From Manduca sexta (Eukaryota; Arthropoda; Insecta; Lepidoptera; Sphingidae): 64,000 nucleotides of DNA. A program made the translations under genes and the position numbers. Below, in pieces: positions 36,083-49,231 of the stretch (position 1 is the first letter of the stretch; every line of letters begins with the position of its first letter). The stretch lies in contig NC_051119.1 of the NCBI RefSeq assembly GCF_014839805.1, positions 10,347,245 through 10,411,244 of the forward strand, given 5' to 3'. The notes under the pieces were generated by a model, which searched no databases, had not been told where the DNA came from, and saw nothing but the letters and a program-made list of their open reading frames with translations.

Positions 36083-36741
36083 AATTCATAGTTTCCCCGT
36101 TTATTTATATTTCTGGATCATTTATAAATTATATTGAAAAATTATAACGATACTAAATGGTAGTAAAAAGTATTCAATTACTCTTCATTCTTTAAAGCTC
36201 TGTGTTGTGTATCTGCCTACAAAGTATATTTGCTGTTTGATCGGTATAGTACTATCATATAAGTGGCTCAGTTTTCTTATAATTTGCTTAAAAAAACTCA
36301 GAAATCTAAGCTAAAAACCGCATCTACTGCTACTAAATACCAGTGCTGTGTTTGCTTGTAATAACATAGATTATGCTCAGATAGCCACCTAGTTGTCGCG
36401 GTTGGGACATAGCAATTGCTATAAGTACTTAGTTTTTTTTTGTTATTATTTATATATCATCGCGTCTACCGCGACGCACATTATACTTTCTTTCTTTCAT
36501 CATAATGTGTCCAGTATAATAACAAAATAATATAGCATCACTGTTGTATATTTTTTTAAACCGAGGCTAAAGAAACTCTTAGTGAAATTAAACCAATAAG
36601 GATTTAATTGAGATCTACCCTCGCCCGAAGGAGCGTAACCGGAAACCAAGTAATTAGTAAACGCTTCGGGACCAGATTAGCATCTCAATGTAACACGTAG
36701 TGTGAACCCGACTGCCGCAAAAAGAGGGTTATGATTTTACT
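36083..36741. other. intron, no gene seen
   Basis: AT-rich, no recognised repeat or coding segment. Confidence 0.5.
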
Positions 36742-36996
36742 GGGATATTTTGTTAGTGTATGTTCAACAGGGGTGATTATTAATATTGAGACCGTATAAG
36801 ACAAGGAATTGTAGCCAGTGTAACTACTGGACATAATAAGACTTAACATTTCATGTCTCAGGATGGTGAGCGCAGTGGAACACCAAACAATACTTTGTAT
36901 TTCAAGGTGTTGGTGTTTCTACTGTTTATGGGCGGTCGTATCGCTTACCATCAAACGAACGGCAAGAGTCGCGTCATTCAAAACAATAAAAGAAAA
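36742..36996 (+). mobile_element. LINE 3' tail (BMC1/L1Bm-like), 5'-truncated
   Basis: TTGTAGCCAGTGTAACTACT, ATAATAAGACTTAACATTTC, CAGGATGGTGAGCGCAGTGG, TGGGCGGTCGTATCGCTTAC and an AATAAAAGAAAAAAAA tail. Family relation to L1Bm is by wording of the 3' end. Confidence 0.6.
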
Positions 36997-37099
36997 AAAA
37001 AGAATTACGTAAGCACTAATGAAAGTGGAGAGACTATGGTTTGCCTATTTTTGATAATATGGGTGACGTGGGCGTATGAAAAGTGATTACGTCAGCAAT

Positions 37100-37350
37100 A
37101 TTTAATATTTTGCTGGTAGTAGCATATATTTTACATCCGCCCGGATAGCGACCACCGTACACAAGATGTTTTAAGGTTAAAACCACGCATAGTGGCCCAC
37201 GTACATATGTCGCGTTCCGGGATCAGCCTGTGTATATCCGGATCAAAATGCCGGCATAATACTGTCGACTGCCGAGGGGTAATCATCTCTCGTCAGTCGA
37301 CATTCTATTAGACCGCAATCCACTTACTATCAGGTGCAGTTTTCAGTTCT
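37100..37350 (+). mobile_element. dispersed repeat, GATCAGCCTGTGTATATCCGG family
   Basis: ATTTTACATCCGCCCGGATA, ACCACCGTACACAAGATG, GTGGCCCACGTACATATGTC, ATCAGCCTGTGTATATCCGG, GTCGACTGCCGAGGGGTAAT, CTATCAGGTGCAG. Co-linear copies at 47455-47600, 52215-52350 and 53215-53410. Confidence 0.65.
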
Positions 37351-37575
37351 TTCACTAATAGGAAGTTAAATTACCACCGCGTAATATAGGCTATCAAGAA
37401 AATATTTATCTCGGATTTTTTTTTCACGCAGGCGGAACCGCGGCCAACAGCTAGAACATTATATAACTATCAGACCAGCGGATTGTAGTTATATTCTTTG
37501 GTTCACTTAACATTGGACTAGTAATGATTAAATCATTAAAACATAACAACATAAGCAAGACTAGCATTGTACATT

Positions 37576-37671
37576 TAAGGAATACAATCTAGTCTTAATG
37601 TAATTTAGTGCTTAAGTATTCTTTATGATTGTGTTCTGTGTTATGCCTTTTGTGAAATAAAAAAAAAAAAA
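37576..37671 (+). repeat. possible retroposon tail ending in AATAAA and poly(A)
   Basis: AATGTAATTTAGTGCTTAAG, GATTGTGTTCTGTGTTATGC, then TGTGAAATAAA and a 12-A run. This looks like a reverse-transcribed 3' end on the plus strand, 70 bp from the dmrt99B middle exon's donor. Confidence 0.4.
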
Positions 37672-37741
37672 CATTAGGTGCAGTGAAATCACTTCCCCCA
37701 GCTAATGATTAAAAAACCTAAAGAAGGAAAAATAGACTTAC

Positions 37742-37862
37742 CAGGAGAATCCTCGGGAATGTCAGTATAGTGGTGCGGCGCGGAGGTGGTCTGACCGGCG
37801 TATAGCAGGTTCAGTTCCCGCGCTTCGTTCTCCTCTTGAGCTTGCTGCCGTCGGAGAGCCAC
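37742..37862 (-). CDS. dmrt99B: dmrt99B, middle exon
   Basis: This 121-nt exon is too short to stand out as an open frame. It continues the DM domain: it starts VALRRQQAQEENEARELNLL and ends in a short polar stretch, D-I-P-E-D-S-P. The segment after MAAQ is the amphipathic recognition tail of the DM domain, and its EENEAREL wording is typical of the DMRTA group. The acceptor is TTATGTAG|GTGGCT (AG at 37864-37863) and the donor is CCTG|GTAAGT (GT at 37741-37740). It enters in phase 0 from the DM exon, 908 nt upstream in the gene, and leaves in phase 1, which fits the terminal exon exactly (G plus TT gives Val). The phase match and consensus sites make this exon secure. Confidence 0.9.
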
Positions 37863-39654
<1,792 letters not shown>

Positions 39655-39960
39655 TAAGATAGGCGATCATAATATCAACAACAATTTTCAATAAACGATC
39701 CCAAAAGATTTTTTCTACGGAATGGTCTGCTGAGACGAATGTCCACAGGTTAAGGTATTCTTTGTGAAATTCGTTTGCTTTAACGGTGAAGGAGAACATA
39801 GTGAGGAAACCTATATACCTAAGAAGTTCTCTATAGGAATTTTGAAATGTGAAATTTGCCAATGTGCACTAGGTTGACTAAGACGTAATTACTCTTAGTA
39901 GTAGAAAAGACGCGTGCACGGCACTGGGACAGTATGCAATATAGGGCTGATATTATTATC
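39655..39960 (+). mobile_element. SINE family II, decayed, plus orientation
   Basis: TTCTTTGTGAAATTCGTTTG, TTTAACGGTGAAGGAGAAC, GAAGTTCTCTATAGGAATTT, then CACTGGGACAGTATGCAATA and TAGGGCTGATATTATT, i.e. the inverse of 61678-61990. Confidence 0.55.
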
Positions 39961-41335
39961 TATAATTATAGCTAAATTAACTAAAAAACATATTTCGCAA
40001 CGGAACCATTGATGTGTCTTTCCGACTCACACTTAGCTGCGTTTAAACATAGATTTAGCTAACATACAATAACAACAACAATGGCATTATATTACAATAA
40101 TTATGGAGACGTAATAAATTCATTTAAATCATTAATAATGGATTTCTGCTCAATATGGCGGTAAACTAGCCCTGTATCAGAATAGAACACAAATTGCGAA
40201 GAGTGGATGTCCTAATTAAACCTCTGCCTATCTTTTCGGGGATCAAGGTCGATAATACGGATCTCCAAATAAAATAAAAATACATACCTATGTTTTTTTT
40301 AAATCGTGCATCATGACATTCAAGGCACACTATTAAGCGCCACAAGTTTGATTCCCCGGTACCGCACTTTCTTTACAATCATGTAACATACCCCACGTAA
40401 AATAAGCCTTTTCATAAAGGAACACCCATGCCAACATAACAATTTGAGTGTAAAATTACAATGTTACAACTAACTCCTAATTTGTAAGCAACACCAGTAT
40501 TGTAACATTATTAAATACAAGGAAGTGTTATTTGAAACTGCTATTTGTATTCAGTAATAGGTAAGTCGGTTCGAGTGCCAGATGGGGTAAATGTGAAATA
40601 GTAACGTATTTAACTGTATGGTTTAGTGGTGTGTGGTATGGGTCAGGTCCAAAGTTCACTTCCTGGTCGGAAAACGGTGGCATGGATTTTTTTTTAATAA
40701 TTTACAGAGTTAATGTTTATTGATCGCGTTAATCATAAATCTTGCTTTTACACATTGTTAGTGTAACTACTGTTGTTACGGTCGTATCGCTAATCATCAG
40801 GCGAACGACATGCTCGTCTCGTCATTCAATGTAATAAAAAAATAATCAGTAAAACATGTCTTCCTAAATATCTTGGTCATTATTTTTAATACAAGTACTT
40901 TTGAAAATCCTAGTAAGCCGTCGGCCACGCCAAACAATTAAACAACAAGTTGTCTTGCACATTCTACTTTATAACAATTTAACGCAATGAAAAAAAGCAG
41001 AAGCTGTTTGCTATCTGCTACATATTAATTCATCCTTAGTTTATTTATTTATCGCACTAATTTAATAATATTTATATTAAAGGTAGACTGCAACAATTTG
41101 ATAACAAGTAATTCTAAAATAAATACCTACTAATAAACAATGCTGACAAATAATTCTAAGTAAGAATATTTCCAACAGTCCAGTCGCGACTGCTTTTTGA
41201 AATTGCCGTCCGACGGCTTTTCGCTAAATAGTAACATCTGAAATTACCCAAATTAATTATAGATAATCTACTCTCTGACTATACATGGTAAGTTAATGAT
41301 TTACCTATATCAGTACATTGAAATAAAACTAAAAA
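39961..41335. other. non-coding, small repeat fragments
   Basis: A truncated SINE family I fragment is at 40179-40250 (GAACACAAATTGCGAAGAGT...CTTTTCGGGGATCAAGG). A LINE tail fragment is at 40735-40845 (ACGGTCGTATCGCTAATCAT, CTCGTCTCGTCATTCAATGT, AATAAAAAAATA). No gene. Confidence 0.5.
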
Positions 41336-41760
41336 CTATTTAAACGGATTTTATCGCGGTTTTTTATATTATTATTTTCTCCCGACGTTTCGAAGACTTT
41401 GCAGCCTTCATGGTCACGGGGGGACTGAGGGTGTTGTTCATCCGTAAAGTCAAAGTTACAATATCTACCTACATTTTTCAAATATACAACTTTTTAAAAA
41501 ATTTTATCTGTTGACGGTCCGATCTACGCAGAATGAGCTCACAGTGTCTTGAGGTCTGGCAGCCGGTCTATTGGGATATTTTTTTTAAAAAGTTGTATAT
41601 TTGAAAAATGTAGGTAATATTAACTACGACACGGATGAGCAACACCTCCCCTGAGGCTGCAAAGAAATCAGCGTCGAGACATAATAATATAAAAAACCTG
41701 ACCACGTTTAAACCCGTAGTTTTATTTCAATGTCTAACATTCGCGTAAACATAAGAAATC
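41336..41760. mobile_element. foldback MITE, CCCGACGTTTCGAAGAC family, with extra core
   Basis: Left arm CGGATTTTATCGCGGTTTTT, CTCCCGACGTTTCGAAGACT, CAGCCTTCATGGTCACGG; right arm ends in TAACATTCGCGTAAACATAA. Inner arms TACATTTTTCAAATATACAA and its inverse enclose a core with CGATCTACGCAGAATGAG and CTCACAGTGTCTTGA, which also occurs inverted in 45299-45590. Confidence 0.75.
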
Positions 41761-41784
41761 ATTATATCAGTACATATTATAAAA

Positions 41785-41977
41785 CAAATTCTCCGCGGCG
41801 TTTGTATGAACGCGATGAACTCAAAAACTATCGAACGGATTTTCATATCGTTTTCACCAATGGATGGCGTGATTCAAGAGGAAGGTTCATGTGTATAATT
41901 CATTAATGTTTTACACGAAAATAATAAGCATATACATTCTGGGACGCGTGCGGAGCCGGGACGGGTCGCTAGTTATT
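41785..41977 (-). repeat. CTAGCGACCCGTCCCGGCTC dispersed repeat
   Basis: On the minus strand: CTAGCGACCCGTCCCGGCTC at the start, AACCTTCCTCTTGAATCAC in the middle, and AAAATCCGTTCGATAGTTTT near the end. This is a recognisable insect dispersed family, distinct from the other CTAGC-headed ones here. Confidence 0.65.
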
Positions 41978-42097
41978 TATATCACTTCGGTGGCTTATTA
42001 CTCAAGGTCTATTTATATTTGAACTTATGATGAAAAAAGGAACTTAATTTTATTCATATCGGTAAAAAATAGATTTGTTTTTATCGGGTTAATCGCT

Positions 42098-42597
42098 NNN
42101 NNNNNNNNNNNNNNNNNNNNNNNNNNNNNNNNNNNNNNNNNNNNNNNNNNNNNNNNNNNNNNNNNNNNNNNNNNNNNNNNNNNNNNNNNNNNNNNNNNNN
42201 NNNNNNNNNNNNNNNNNNNNNNNNNNNNNNNNNNNNNNNNNNNNNNNNNNNNNNNNNNNNNNNNNNNNNNNNNNNNNNNNNNNNNNNNNNNNNNNNNNNN
42301 NNNNNNNNNNNNNNNNNNNNNNNNNNNNNNNNNNNNNNNNNNNNNNNNNNNNNNNNNNNNNNNNNNNNNNNNNNNNNNNNNNNNNNNNNNNNNNNNNNNN
42401 NNNNNNNNNNNNNNNNNNNNNNNNNNNNNNNNNNNNNNNNNNNNNNNNNNNNNNNNNNNNNNNNNNNNNNNNNNNNNNNNNNNNNNNNNNNNNNNNNNNN
42501 NNNNNNNNNNNNNNNNNNNNNNNNNNNNNNNNNNNNNNNNNNNNNNNNNNNNNNNNNNNNNNNNNNNNNNNNNNNNNNNNNNNNNNNNNNNNNNNNN
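42098..42597. other. assembly gap, exactly 500 N
   Basis: 500 consecutive N, again a fixed-length join. It lies 3.2 kb upstream of the dmrt99B DM exon, so a missing 5' exon or promoter could be lost here, and the true order or orientation of the sequence beyond it is unproven. Confidence 0.99.
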
Positions 42598-43549
42598 CTG
42601 CGTGGACATCTGCAGTGACCGCATGCCCACTCAAACGCAATTACGGGATTTTCATTCTCTTAATGCTCTTGGTCTTGGCTACCGGTCGCTTTTTTACATT
42701 TTACCTTTTTACTTGTATGTCTTTAATATTGCTCTGCAGTGGTAAAGAGTGCATACAACACGATTCCTGCGGACTTCCCTTTTAGCTTTATTTACGTTAG
42801 TCTTGGTTTTGTTTTCTCTTAAATTGGTTACGATATATTAACTAAGCCAATTTTATTTGCTTCGGTTTAATTTTGAAAAATTTCACCCTTCGCAACTGCT
42901 ACTCCGTCTTACATGAATGTTGATTAAATGATGTATTTCGTATCTATGATTAACCAAATTTCAATTTTTCCTTTTTTTGCAACTTTTTCTTTAGGTGACT
43001 TGATTACAGTTCCATTTAATTTAATGAAATCCGAGTCAATATCATATCATCATCATCATCAGCCAAATAAAGTCCACTGCTGAACATAGGCCACCCCAAA
43101 AATTTCCAGACAGACCTGGCGAAAGCCTGCATCCAACGTGTTCCTGCGACCTTATCATAATATCACAATATAATATAGTCATGACAATTACAACAAATGA
43201 CTAAGTATTATGGCGAGTAGTCGAATTTCTAAAATCAATTTAATCATGTAAGCCCGCTTGACCAAAGAGGTCATTACTGCACAAATTGTAATAGCATCCT
43301 ACGAAATTAGTTTCAATTGTCATTAACATGCACCAGAGAATGTGTGGTTTCATTTAATACTCATAAATCTCATCGCCAATTTATTTAGTACACTTCAGTG
43401 CTATAGTGCATTTATCGTAAATTCCTATCTGAGAGTCAAAATTGCCAGCGCAAATAAGCCTTTGTGGATTGACATTTAAAGATGTTGTGGCTAAGATAAT
43501 GCTTTGGAGGTCTTCTAGGTGTACTGAATGTAATTCATTGACATCAAAA
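42598..43549. other. non-coding after gap; dispersed-repeat fragment
   Basis: 43041-43145 (CATCATCATCATCAGCCA, TCCACTGCTGAACATAGGCC, GCCTGCATCCAACGTGTTCC, TGCGACCTTA) is a well-known lepidopteran dispersed repeat, probably a LINE fragment. 42715-42905 may be related to 10808-11060. No gene. Confidence 0.5.
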
Positions 43550-43860
43550 TTAAACTATTTTACGGATTTTATCGCGGTTTTAATTATTTTAGTTTTCTCC
43601 CAACGTTTCGAAGATGCAACTTTCGTGGTTACGGGCGGATTGAGGTGTTGATCCGCAAAAGTCAGTTAAAAGTCTACCTACATTTTACAATTATGCAAAA
43701 ATGAATTATATTATGACCAACACTTCAGTCCGGCCCATAACCACGAAGGCTGCAAAGTCTTCGAAACGTTGTGAGAAAATGAAAATACTAAAACCGCGAC
43801 AAAATCCGCAAAATAGTTTCAATGTAACAACATTCGCGTAAACATAACCAATCAATACGA
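43550..43860. mobile_element. foldback MITE, CCCGACGTTTCGAAGAC family, full copy
   Basis: CGGATTTTATCGCGGTTTTA, CTCCCAACGTTTCGAAGA, GTGGTTACGG on the left; CCATAACCACGAAGGCTGCA, GTCTTCGAAACGTTG, AACATTCGCGTAAACATAAC on the right. Confidence 0.75.
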
Positions 43861-45149
43861 ATATAATTCATTTTGAAATAAATATAAGATTGTCATTACT
43901 ATATTCCTTATAACAAAATCTTTATTAAATAACTCTCATTACTAATTCTATTTCGAGCTTTACAGCGGTATAAACAGTATAGCTTAACCGATAAGCATAA
44001 AGTGTACAGTACACGTAGAAGGAATATTCTGTACATCTATCATCATTATTTCAATAAGGACTTCATAATCATAATAAAAAAGAATATACCACTTAATACG
44101 TATTAGTTTAGAATTTTATTATTATACTAGCACCTAAGTTGGCGGTTTCGTCTAATCTTTGCATCTATTACAATTAAATATTAACACATCTTTGTAACAA
44201 ACATGATTTGGGCACAAATTTTGGAGTGAAATCTACATTAAGTACTAACCCTACCCATAGTCATTATTATATGTTTTCATTATATTTTGTGTGTGTCTTA
44301 ACTAAAAAAAAAAATACCATCTATATATATGTACTACGTACTAGATTTGGCGTTCCAAACATTCAGTGTTCAACTGAATTGAACTGCAATCCATTCAAAC
44401 TGACTAGCATGGTCAATATTGACAGCTTGTGGTTGTGTACGGAGTGGCGCTCATGATATAAGAACTCGAGTCTAAGGGTAAACCTGGGTGTAAATAAAAA
44501 AATATGTAAAATAAGTAAAATTATTTGTTGTTCAAGTGAATAAATAGGTTATAAGAGTGACGTTTTGGTTGCCATTTTAGTTAAGATTTTGAACAAATAG
44601 ACGTTCGTGTCTATAGAATATACGTTAATGCTTTATACACATTTTCCTTATTACTAGTAGTTATCCTTTCCAATATGTTCGATTAACGTACACTTAATCC
44701 CATTTTCAGTATACCAACCCTAATGATATGAAAGTGAAATAATTCAACTGTTCCTGGTAAATCAATACAGCCTTGAAACTAGCTCGTATTTAGGTATTCA
44801 GGCCAATCCGTTCGCTGTGGAGTTAGGTATTTTTATTACAACCTCTGGACTAACATTGAAGTTTTACACTTTTTTGCACATAACGTTATCTTTTTCTTTG
44901 GTTATGTTTCTTTGTGCTAGAATTAATTTATATTTAAATGATGTAGTCTTAAGATAAAATTTATTTTTCTACCTGCACTTTTTAGTCTTAAGATAAGATT
45001 TCCAGGCGAAGAAAGTTATTATTCCACCTGCACTATTTTTAGATGTTGAAGAGAGGTTTAGCTTCGTTTTGCAACTACTGCTTCATTGATGTCAACTTTC
45101 TCTGACGAATCAAGTTTCAGAAATGTGTTAAAAAATCCATAGAAAGTAT
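43861..45149. other. non-coding, no gene seen
   Basis: AT-rich; a short direct repeat (AGTCTTAAGATAA...TTTTTCTACCTGCACTTTTT / TTCCACCTGCACTATTTT) at 44945-45035 is the only structure noted. Confidence 0.45.
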
Positions 45150-45222
45150 TGCAGGAGTGGGACTCGAACCCAGAACTTCCAGGTTTGCAACCCATGACTG
45201 CTGCTGTTAGACCAAGAAGGTG
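45150..45222 (-). repeat. tRNA(Cys)-like relic (probable SINE head or pseudogene)
   Basis: On the minus strand: A-box-like TTGGTCTAACAGC, an anticodon-loop-like TTGCAAA (GCA, Cys), and B box GGTTCGAGTCC followed by CACTCCTGC. The 5' and 3' ends do not pair into an acceptor stem and the arm pairing is poor, so it is not an intact tRNA gene. Confidence 0.5.
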
Positions 45223-45298
45223 TCTAATCCAATTAACAGAATTATTTTATACATTTAGTTATAATCCCTTAAAATATAAAGTTATTTATTATAATGAT

Positions 45299-45592
45299 TT
45301 CTTATGTTTACGCGAATGTTAGACATTAAAATTAAACTACTATTTCGGATTTTATCGCGGTTTTATATATTTTTGTCAAGACACTGTGAACTCATTCTGC
45401 GTAGATCGGACCACTAACAGCTAAAAATTTAAAAAAGTTGTATATTTGTAAAATGTAAATGAAACTGACTTTGCAAATGAACAACACCTCAGTCCCCGTG
45501 ACCATGAAGGCTGCATAGTCTTCGAAACGTCGGGAGAAAACAAAAATATAAAAAACCGCGACAAAGTCCGAAATAGTAGTTTAATTTGAATT
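45299..45592. mobile_element. foldback MITE, CCCGACGTTTCGAAGAC family, rearranged left arm
   Basis: Left end TTTCTTATGTTTACGCGAAT and CGGATTTTATCGCGGTTTTA. The arm then jumps straight into the core (TCAAGACACTGTGAACTCAT, CTGCGTAGATCGGAC), so CTCCCGACG...GTCACGG is missing on the left. The right arm is complete (CCCGTGACCATGAAGGCTGC, TCTTCGAAACGTCGGGAG). Confidence 0.75.
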
Positions 45593-46661
45593 ATTTATTA
45601 TAACCCAATATTATTATTTTTTATAGTGGCTCGACAAAGTGGCTTCATTGCACCTGATTTGAAGCGAAGTGAAGCCAATAAAAGTGTCGACCAGCTAAAG
45701 AACCAAGCATCCCCAAGATACAAGCAATAATAATACTATGTATTCTAAAATCACTTTTGTAATACGAATTAAATTCAAGTAATAAAATCTGAAGATACAA
45801 ACCCCTTGCGCAAAAGTTTCAATTACTTTGTCTTGAATAATTCGTTTAATAACCTTATAAATTAAAACAAAATTTTAAATTCGCACACACAATCTACAAT
45901 CTGGATTCATTTTTTGAGAAATAGATTTTCAAGTCTTTCAATCCGCATTATGCTTGTATGGTGGACAAATTCTTCAACTTCTGAATTGCAGAGAAGGCTC
46001 TTATCAAAAACTTAGATAAAATGTTGAAGTGGTATCATAAAGGTATTCTTACTTATTACTTAAGTTTTTCTATATACAATTTTAATGAAGCAAAGCATAT
46101 ATTCTGCTACCAATTATACTCGAGAGAATTCTGAAAAATACATGTAAAAAATTCGTTGAGTTATTTCGAAGATGTATGTTCGCTAACAACACACAAACAG
46201 ACTTACAGAATATAACTCTAAAATCGTGGTCTTGTGATCTATTCTCCTCTTTAACTATACTCTTCTTTAATCGACCGATTTCTTAATCCAAAACCGTTCA
46301 GAAATCCTTAAATTTACTTCTTACATATATGGAAACATCTTTACAAATTCAAGAAATATTAGCATAAAAAGATTTTCAAGTAACTGTAAACAGGCAAAAT
46401 TCATTCATTTAATTAAATATGCAATCCCGTAAAACGATTGAAATACATTAACTGACTTGTTTTGTATATGCATTACGTTTTTATGAATGGACTCTTTAGA
46501 CAAGATCAAAGAAAATGTTTAATGGAACGTATGTAAGGTACAGTTCTGACGTGGCTTTCATGATCCAACTGAAATAACTTTGTTAATGAGATTTCTTTTC
46601 GTTTGAACAATAATTGGTTTGTTCTGTTAGAACTTAATTTATTACTAAGTATTGGATTTGA
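45593..46661. other. non-coding, no gene seen
   Basis: AT-rich, no repeat family or coding signature recognised. Confidence 0.5.
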
Positions 46662-47080
46662 GACTGCCTCGGTGGCGGTTTGTACGGTACGATTACAGTG
46701 CTGAGGTTTCGGGTTCCTTCTCCAGGTCAGGCAAAGTGATATTGCTTTTACTTAGTATCTGCCTGGGGTCTGGAATTAGTGCCCGATATGGCGATAGCCT
46801 CGCCCCCTATCGAAAGTTTCTTTGGGGGAGGCGAACTGGGCAATAGCCCTGGGCCTCGCGCGGTTCCTCGGAGGACTTTTATGATCTTGCCGACGAAAAT
46901 GTTAAAACTGAGGAACTTTTTTTGCTTCGCCCTTGTCTCGTTTTATTTTTGCTTTTGCCCAAGGCTTCGCTTCGGTTATGGCCGCCACTGCCCCTATGAC
47001 CTCAGGCGATGGAATACACAAGGCGAAAGGTGCATTTGCTGCCGCGCCTCTGCCTACCTCTTGGCCGACAAAAACATGTA
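46662..47080 (+). mobile_element. tRNA-derived SINE (family I) split by an insertion
   Basis: Head ACTGCCTCGGTGGCGG, degraded B box region, CCCGATATGGCGATAGCCTC, then the copy is interrupted at 46811 and resumes near 46990-47000 (GATGGAATACACAAGGCGAA, CTCTGCCTACCTCTTGGCCG). GCCCCCTAT (46802-46810) and GCCCCTAT (46990-46997) flank the insert. Confidence 0.7.
46811..46989. mobile_element. insert within SINE, about 180 bp, unknown class
   Basis: GC-richer than its surroundings (CTGGGCCTCGCGCGGTTCCT; GCCCAAGGCTTCGCTTCGGT). It is flanked by a 7-8 base near-direct repeat that is part of the SINE consensus on one side, consistent with a target duplication. No terminal inverted repeat or poly(A) found. 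Confidence 0.4.
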
Positions 47081-47454
47081 AGTGTATTGCGTGTATCTAT
47101 GGCTCAGTTTCCTCACCCCGGATGTGAAGTGTTTATTGCAATATTACTATTTACATGCAATTATGAACCCTAACTCGTTATTAGATAAGTGAATTCGAAT
47201 CCCAAACGGTTCTGATAATCATTGTAGTGTTTTGGAGATGATAAATATGGTTTTAAAGTAATACAATATCTACATGACCTTGGACATGATAGTAATAATA
47301 ATCCACACTAACCAAATTACAATTAATACGCACGTGCACCATGATTGATTATTACTGAGAACTGATATAATCATGATGTAGTGCAAAATTCAATTACAGT
47401 TAGATAACATTGGACTATTAGATCGGTAGACATTGGGTGAAGGTCATGGTGATA

Positions 47455-47600
47455 ATAGATTTTGCAGGTGGTAGGATATATTTTATATCCGCGCGGATAA
47501 CAACCACCGTTCACAAGGTGTCAAAACCCACCATAGTGACCCACGTAAGTGTGTCGCGTTCCGAATTCAGCCTGTGTATAGCTGGTGCCAACAGGCATAA
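47455..47600 (+). mobile_element. dispersed repeat, GATCAGCCTGTGTATATCCGG family
   Basis: ATTTTATATCCGCGCGGATA, ACCACCGTTCACAAGGTG, CACGTAAGTGTGTCGCGTTC, TTCAGCCTGTGTATAGCTGG; truncated relative to 37100-37350. Confidence 0.6.
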
Positions 47601-47639
47601 TTGCTGGTATAAAAAAAAGAATGCGATTACTGATCTAAT

Positions 47640-48100
47640 ATAAACATCAGGACAAAGACCCGGTATACAAGTTCTATAAAGTTATGTGTGTATTCTTTGT
47701 GAATTATAGCTTATTTTAACGGTGAAGTAAAACATCAGAACCCTGCTTACCAGAGAAGTTTTCATAATAATTTCAAAGGTAGACAGAAATGGTATATGAA
47801 TCAGGATAATGTGGGTATTCAAGTTTTCTAAACTTATGTGAGTATTCTTTGTGGATTTTCGCTTGCTTTAATAGCAAAGGAAAACGTCACGAGGAAACCT
47901 GCATAACTGAGCAGTTCTTTATAAGGATTTTAAGAGTATGTGAAGTTTGCCGTAAGGCCAGCGTGGTGAAATGTATATGTAGTCTGTCCCACAGTAAGTA
48001 GGTCAAAATGGTGGAATAAAGCCTAAACGCTCTCAGTAGTAGAAGATGCCCGTGCCCAGCAACAGGACAGTGTATAATACAAGGCTGATATAAGAATATA
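47640..48100 (+). mobile_element. SINE family II, plus orientation, partly duplicated
   Basis: Two successive versions of TGTGTGTATTCTTTGTGAAT / TGTGAGTATTCTTTGTGGAT ... AACGGTGAAG / AGCAAAGGAAAACGTCACGA, then AGCCTAAACGCTCTCAGTAG and ACAGTGTATAATACAAGGCT. The double start suggests an internal duplication or one copy inside another. Confidence 0.55.
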
Positions 48101-49231
48101 TATATTATAAGAATAATATTGAACAAATTGTGATGACTCCCTATTGAGATGATGCTAAAATCAATATTACTCTCTCCCCTCTCTTTCTTCTTTATAACGA
48201 GCCTTATGCATCACTTGCCGGCATACCTTGAGATATCTGACCACCAGGATGCTGTTCTATGATAAGTAAAATCTCGGGTAAACCCTATTTGGTAAATAAA
48301 ATTCGGTAAAATTGTTTCCCAAATTAAAAAAAAAAATCTCATATCAAAATACCCAAAGTTACGAATGGTCCCAGACCTCTAGAAGTATCCATTTTTTTTC
48401 ATGAAAACTAAGTAATAGGTACAATAAAACTACTATAAATACAGATATAATCCAGAAGGCCAAGGAACAATCAAGATAACATATACAAGGATATTACAAT
48501 CCTTATCTCATCTTTACAGCATACATGTCACATGGATATGCAGAATATATGTCCCTGGCGAATAAAGATACGCGTGACGCACATACAAACAAAACAATCC
48601 AGATATGTATCAGCCTTGTAAAAAAATTGTTGGCCGAAGCGAATTTGTTCATGTTTTATTCATGTAAGACGAGGAAATATGAGTAAATTCGGGTACCTTA
48701 CGTTTAGTGATGGAATTAATTCGCGAATGTTTATTTTTAACCGACTTCAAAAAACAGAGCTGATTGTAAATTCGAGGTGTATTTTTTTGTATTTGTTACC
48801 TTAGAACTCAGTAATTTCTGAACCAATTTCCTATTTCCTCCAGATTTTTTAAAATTCGCTTCAGTAGTTTGATTTTAAAACAAAAATAACTACAATAATA
48901 ATTATGTCGTCCCAGTAAATGAAATTACGAAGATTACTTTCTTGTGACGTTTTTAGTTATGTTTTGTGTAATTGATTGTTCAGTATTTATTATTAGTAGA
49001 TCCGGGAAACTTCTTTTGACAATTCACCTTTATAACCGACTTCAACAAAAAGAGGGATTCTCAATTCCATTGTATTTTTTTTATTGCCTCATAACTTTTT
49101 CTTAGAACGTTTTATGTAGCTTGTAGACTACCTTTTATCTTGTTAAACACAGACAACAACGGCCTGTCAATGAATATGAAATAGGCAATGATAATTATTA
49201 AACGCATCTTTTATAATACTGAAAGTACATA
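48101..49231. other. non-coding with short dispersed fragments
   Basis: 48738 (AACCGACTTCAAAAAACAGA) and 49032 (AACCGACTTCAACAAAAAGA) are ends of a common lepidopteran dispersed repeat; a third is at 57488. No gene. Confidence 0.5.

Larger units (their letters stand above)
17680..37741 (-). other. dmrt99B intron 2 (about 20.1 kb)
   Basis: The donor is GTAAGT at 37741-37736 and the acceptor is TCAACAG ending at 17680. The intron holds copy B of the 4.26 kb repeat, a 3 x 123 bp tandem array, SINE and LINE-tail insertions, PIF/Harbinger-like and TTAA MITEs, and an (AT)n tract. No further exon is needed to keep the reading frame, although alternative exons cannot be excluded by eye. Confidence 0.8.

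Noticed and set aside
46779..47127. Overlapping plus-strand frames of up to 100 codons
   Set aside because: They lie in a SINE and its GC-rich insert; no protein family recognised.
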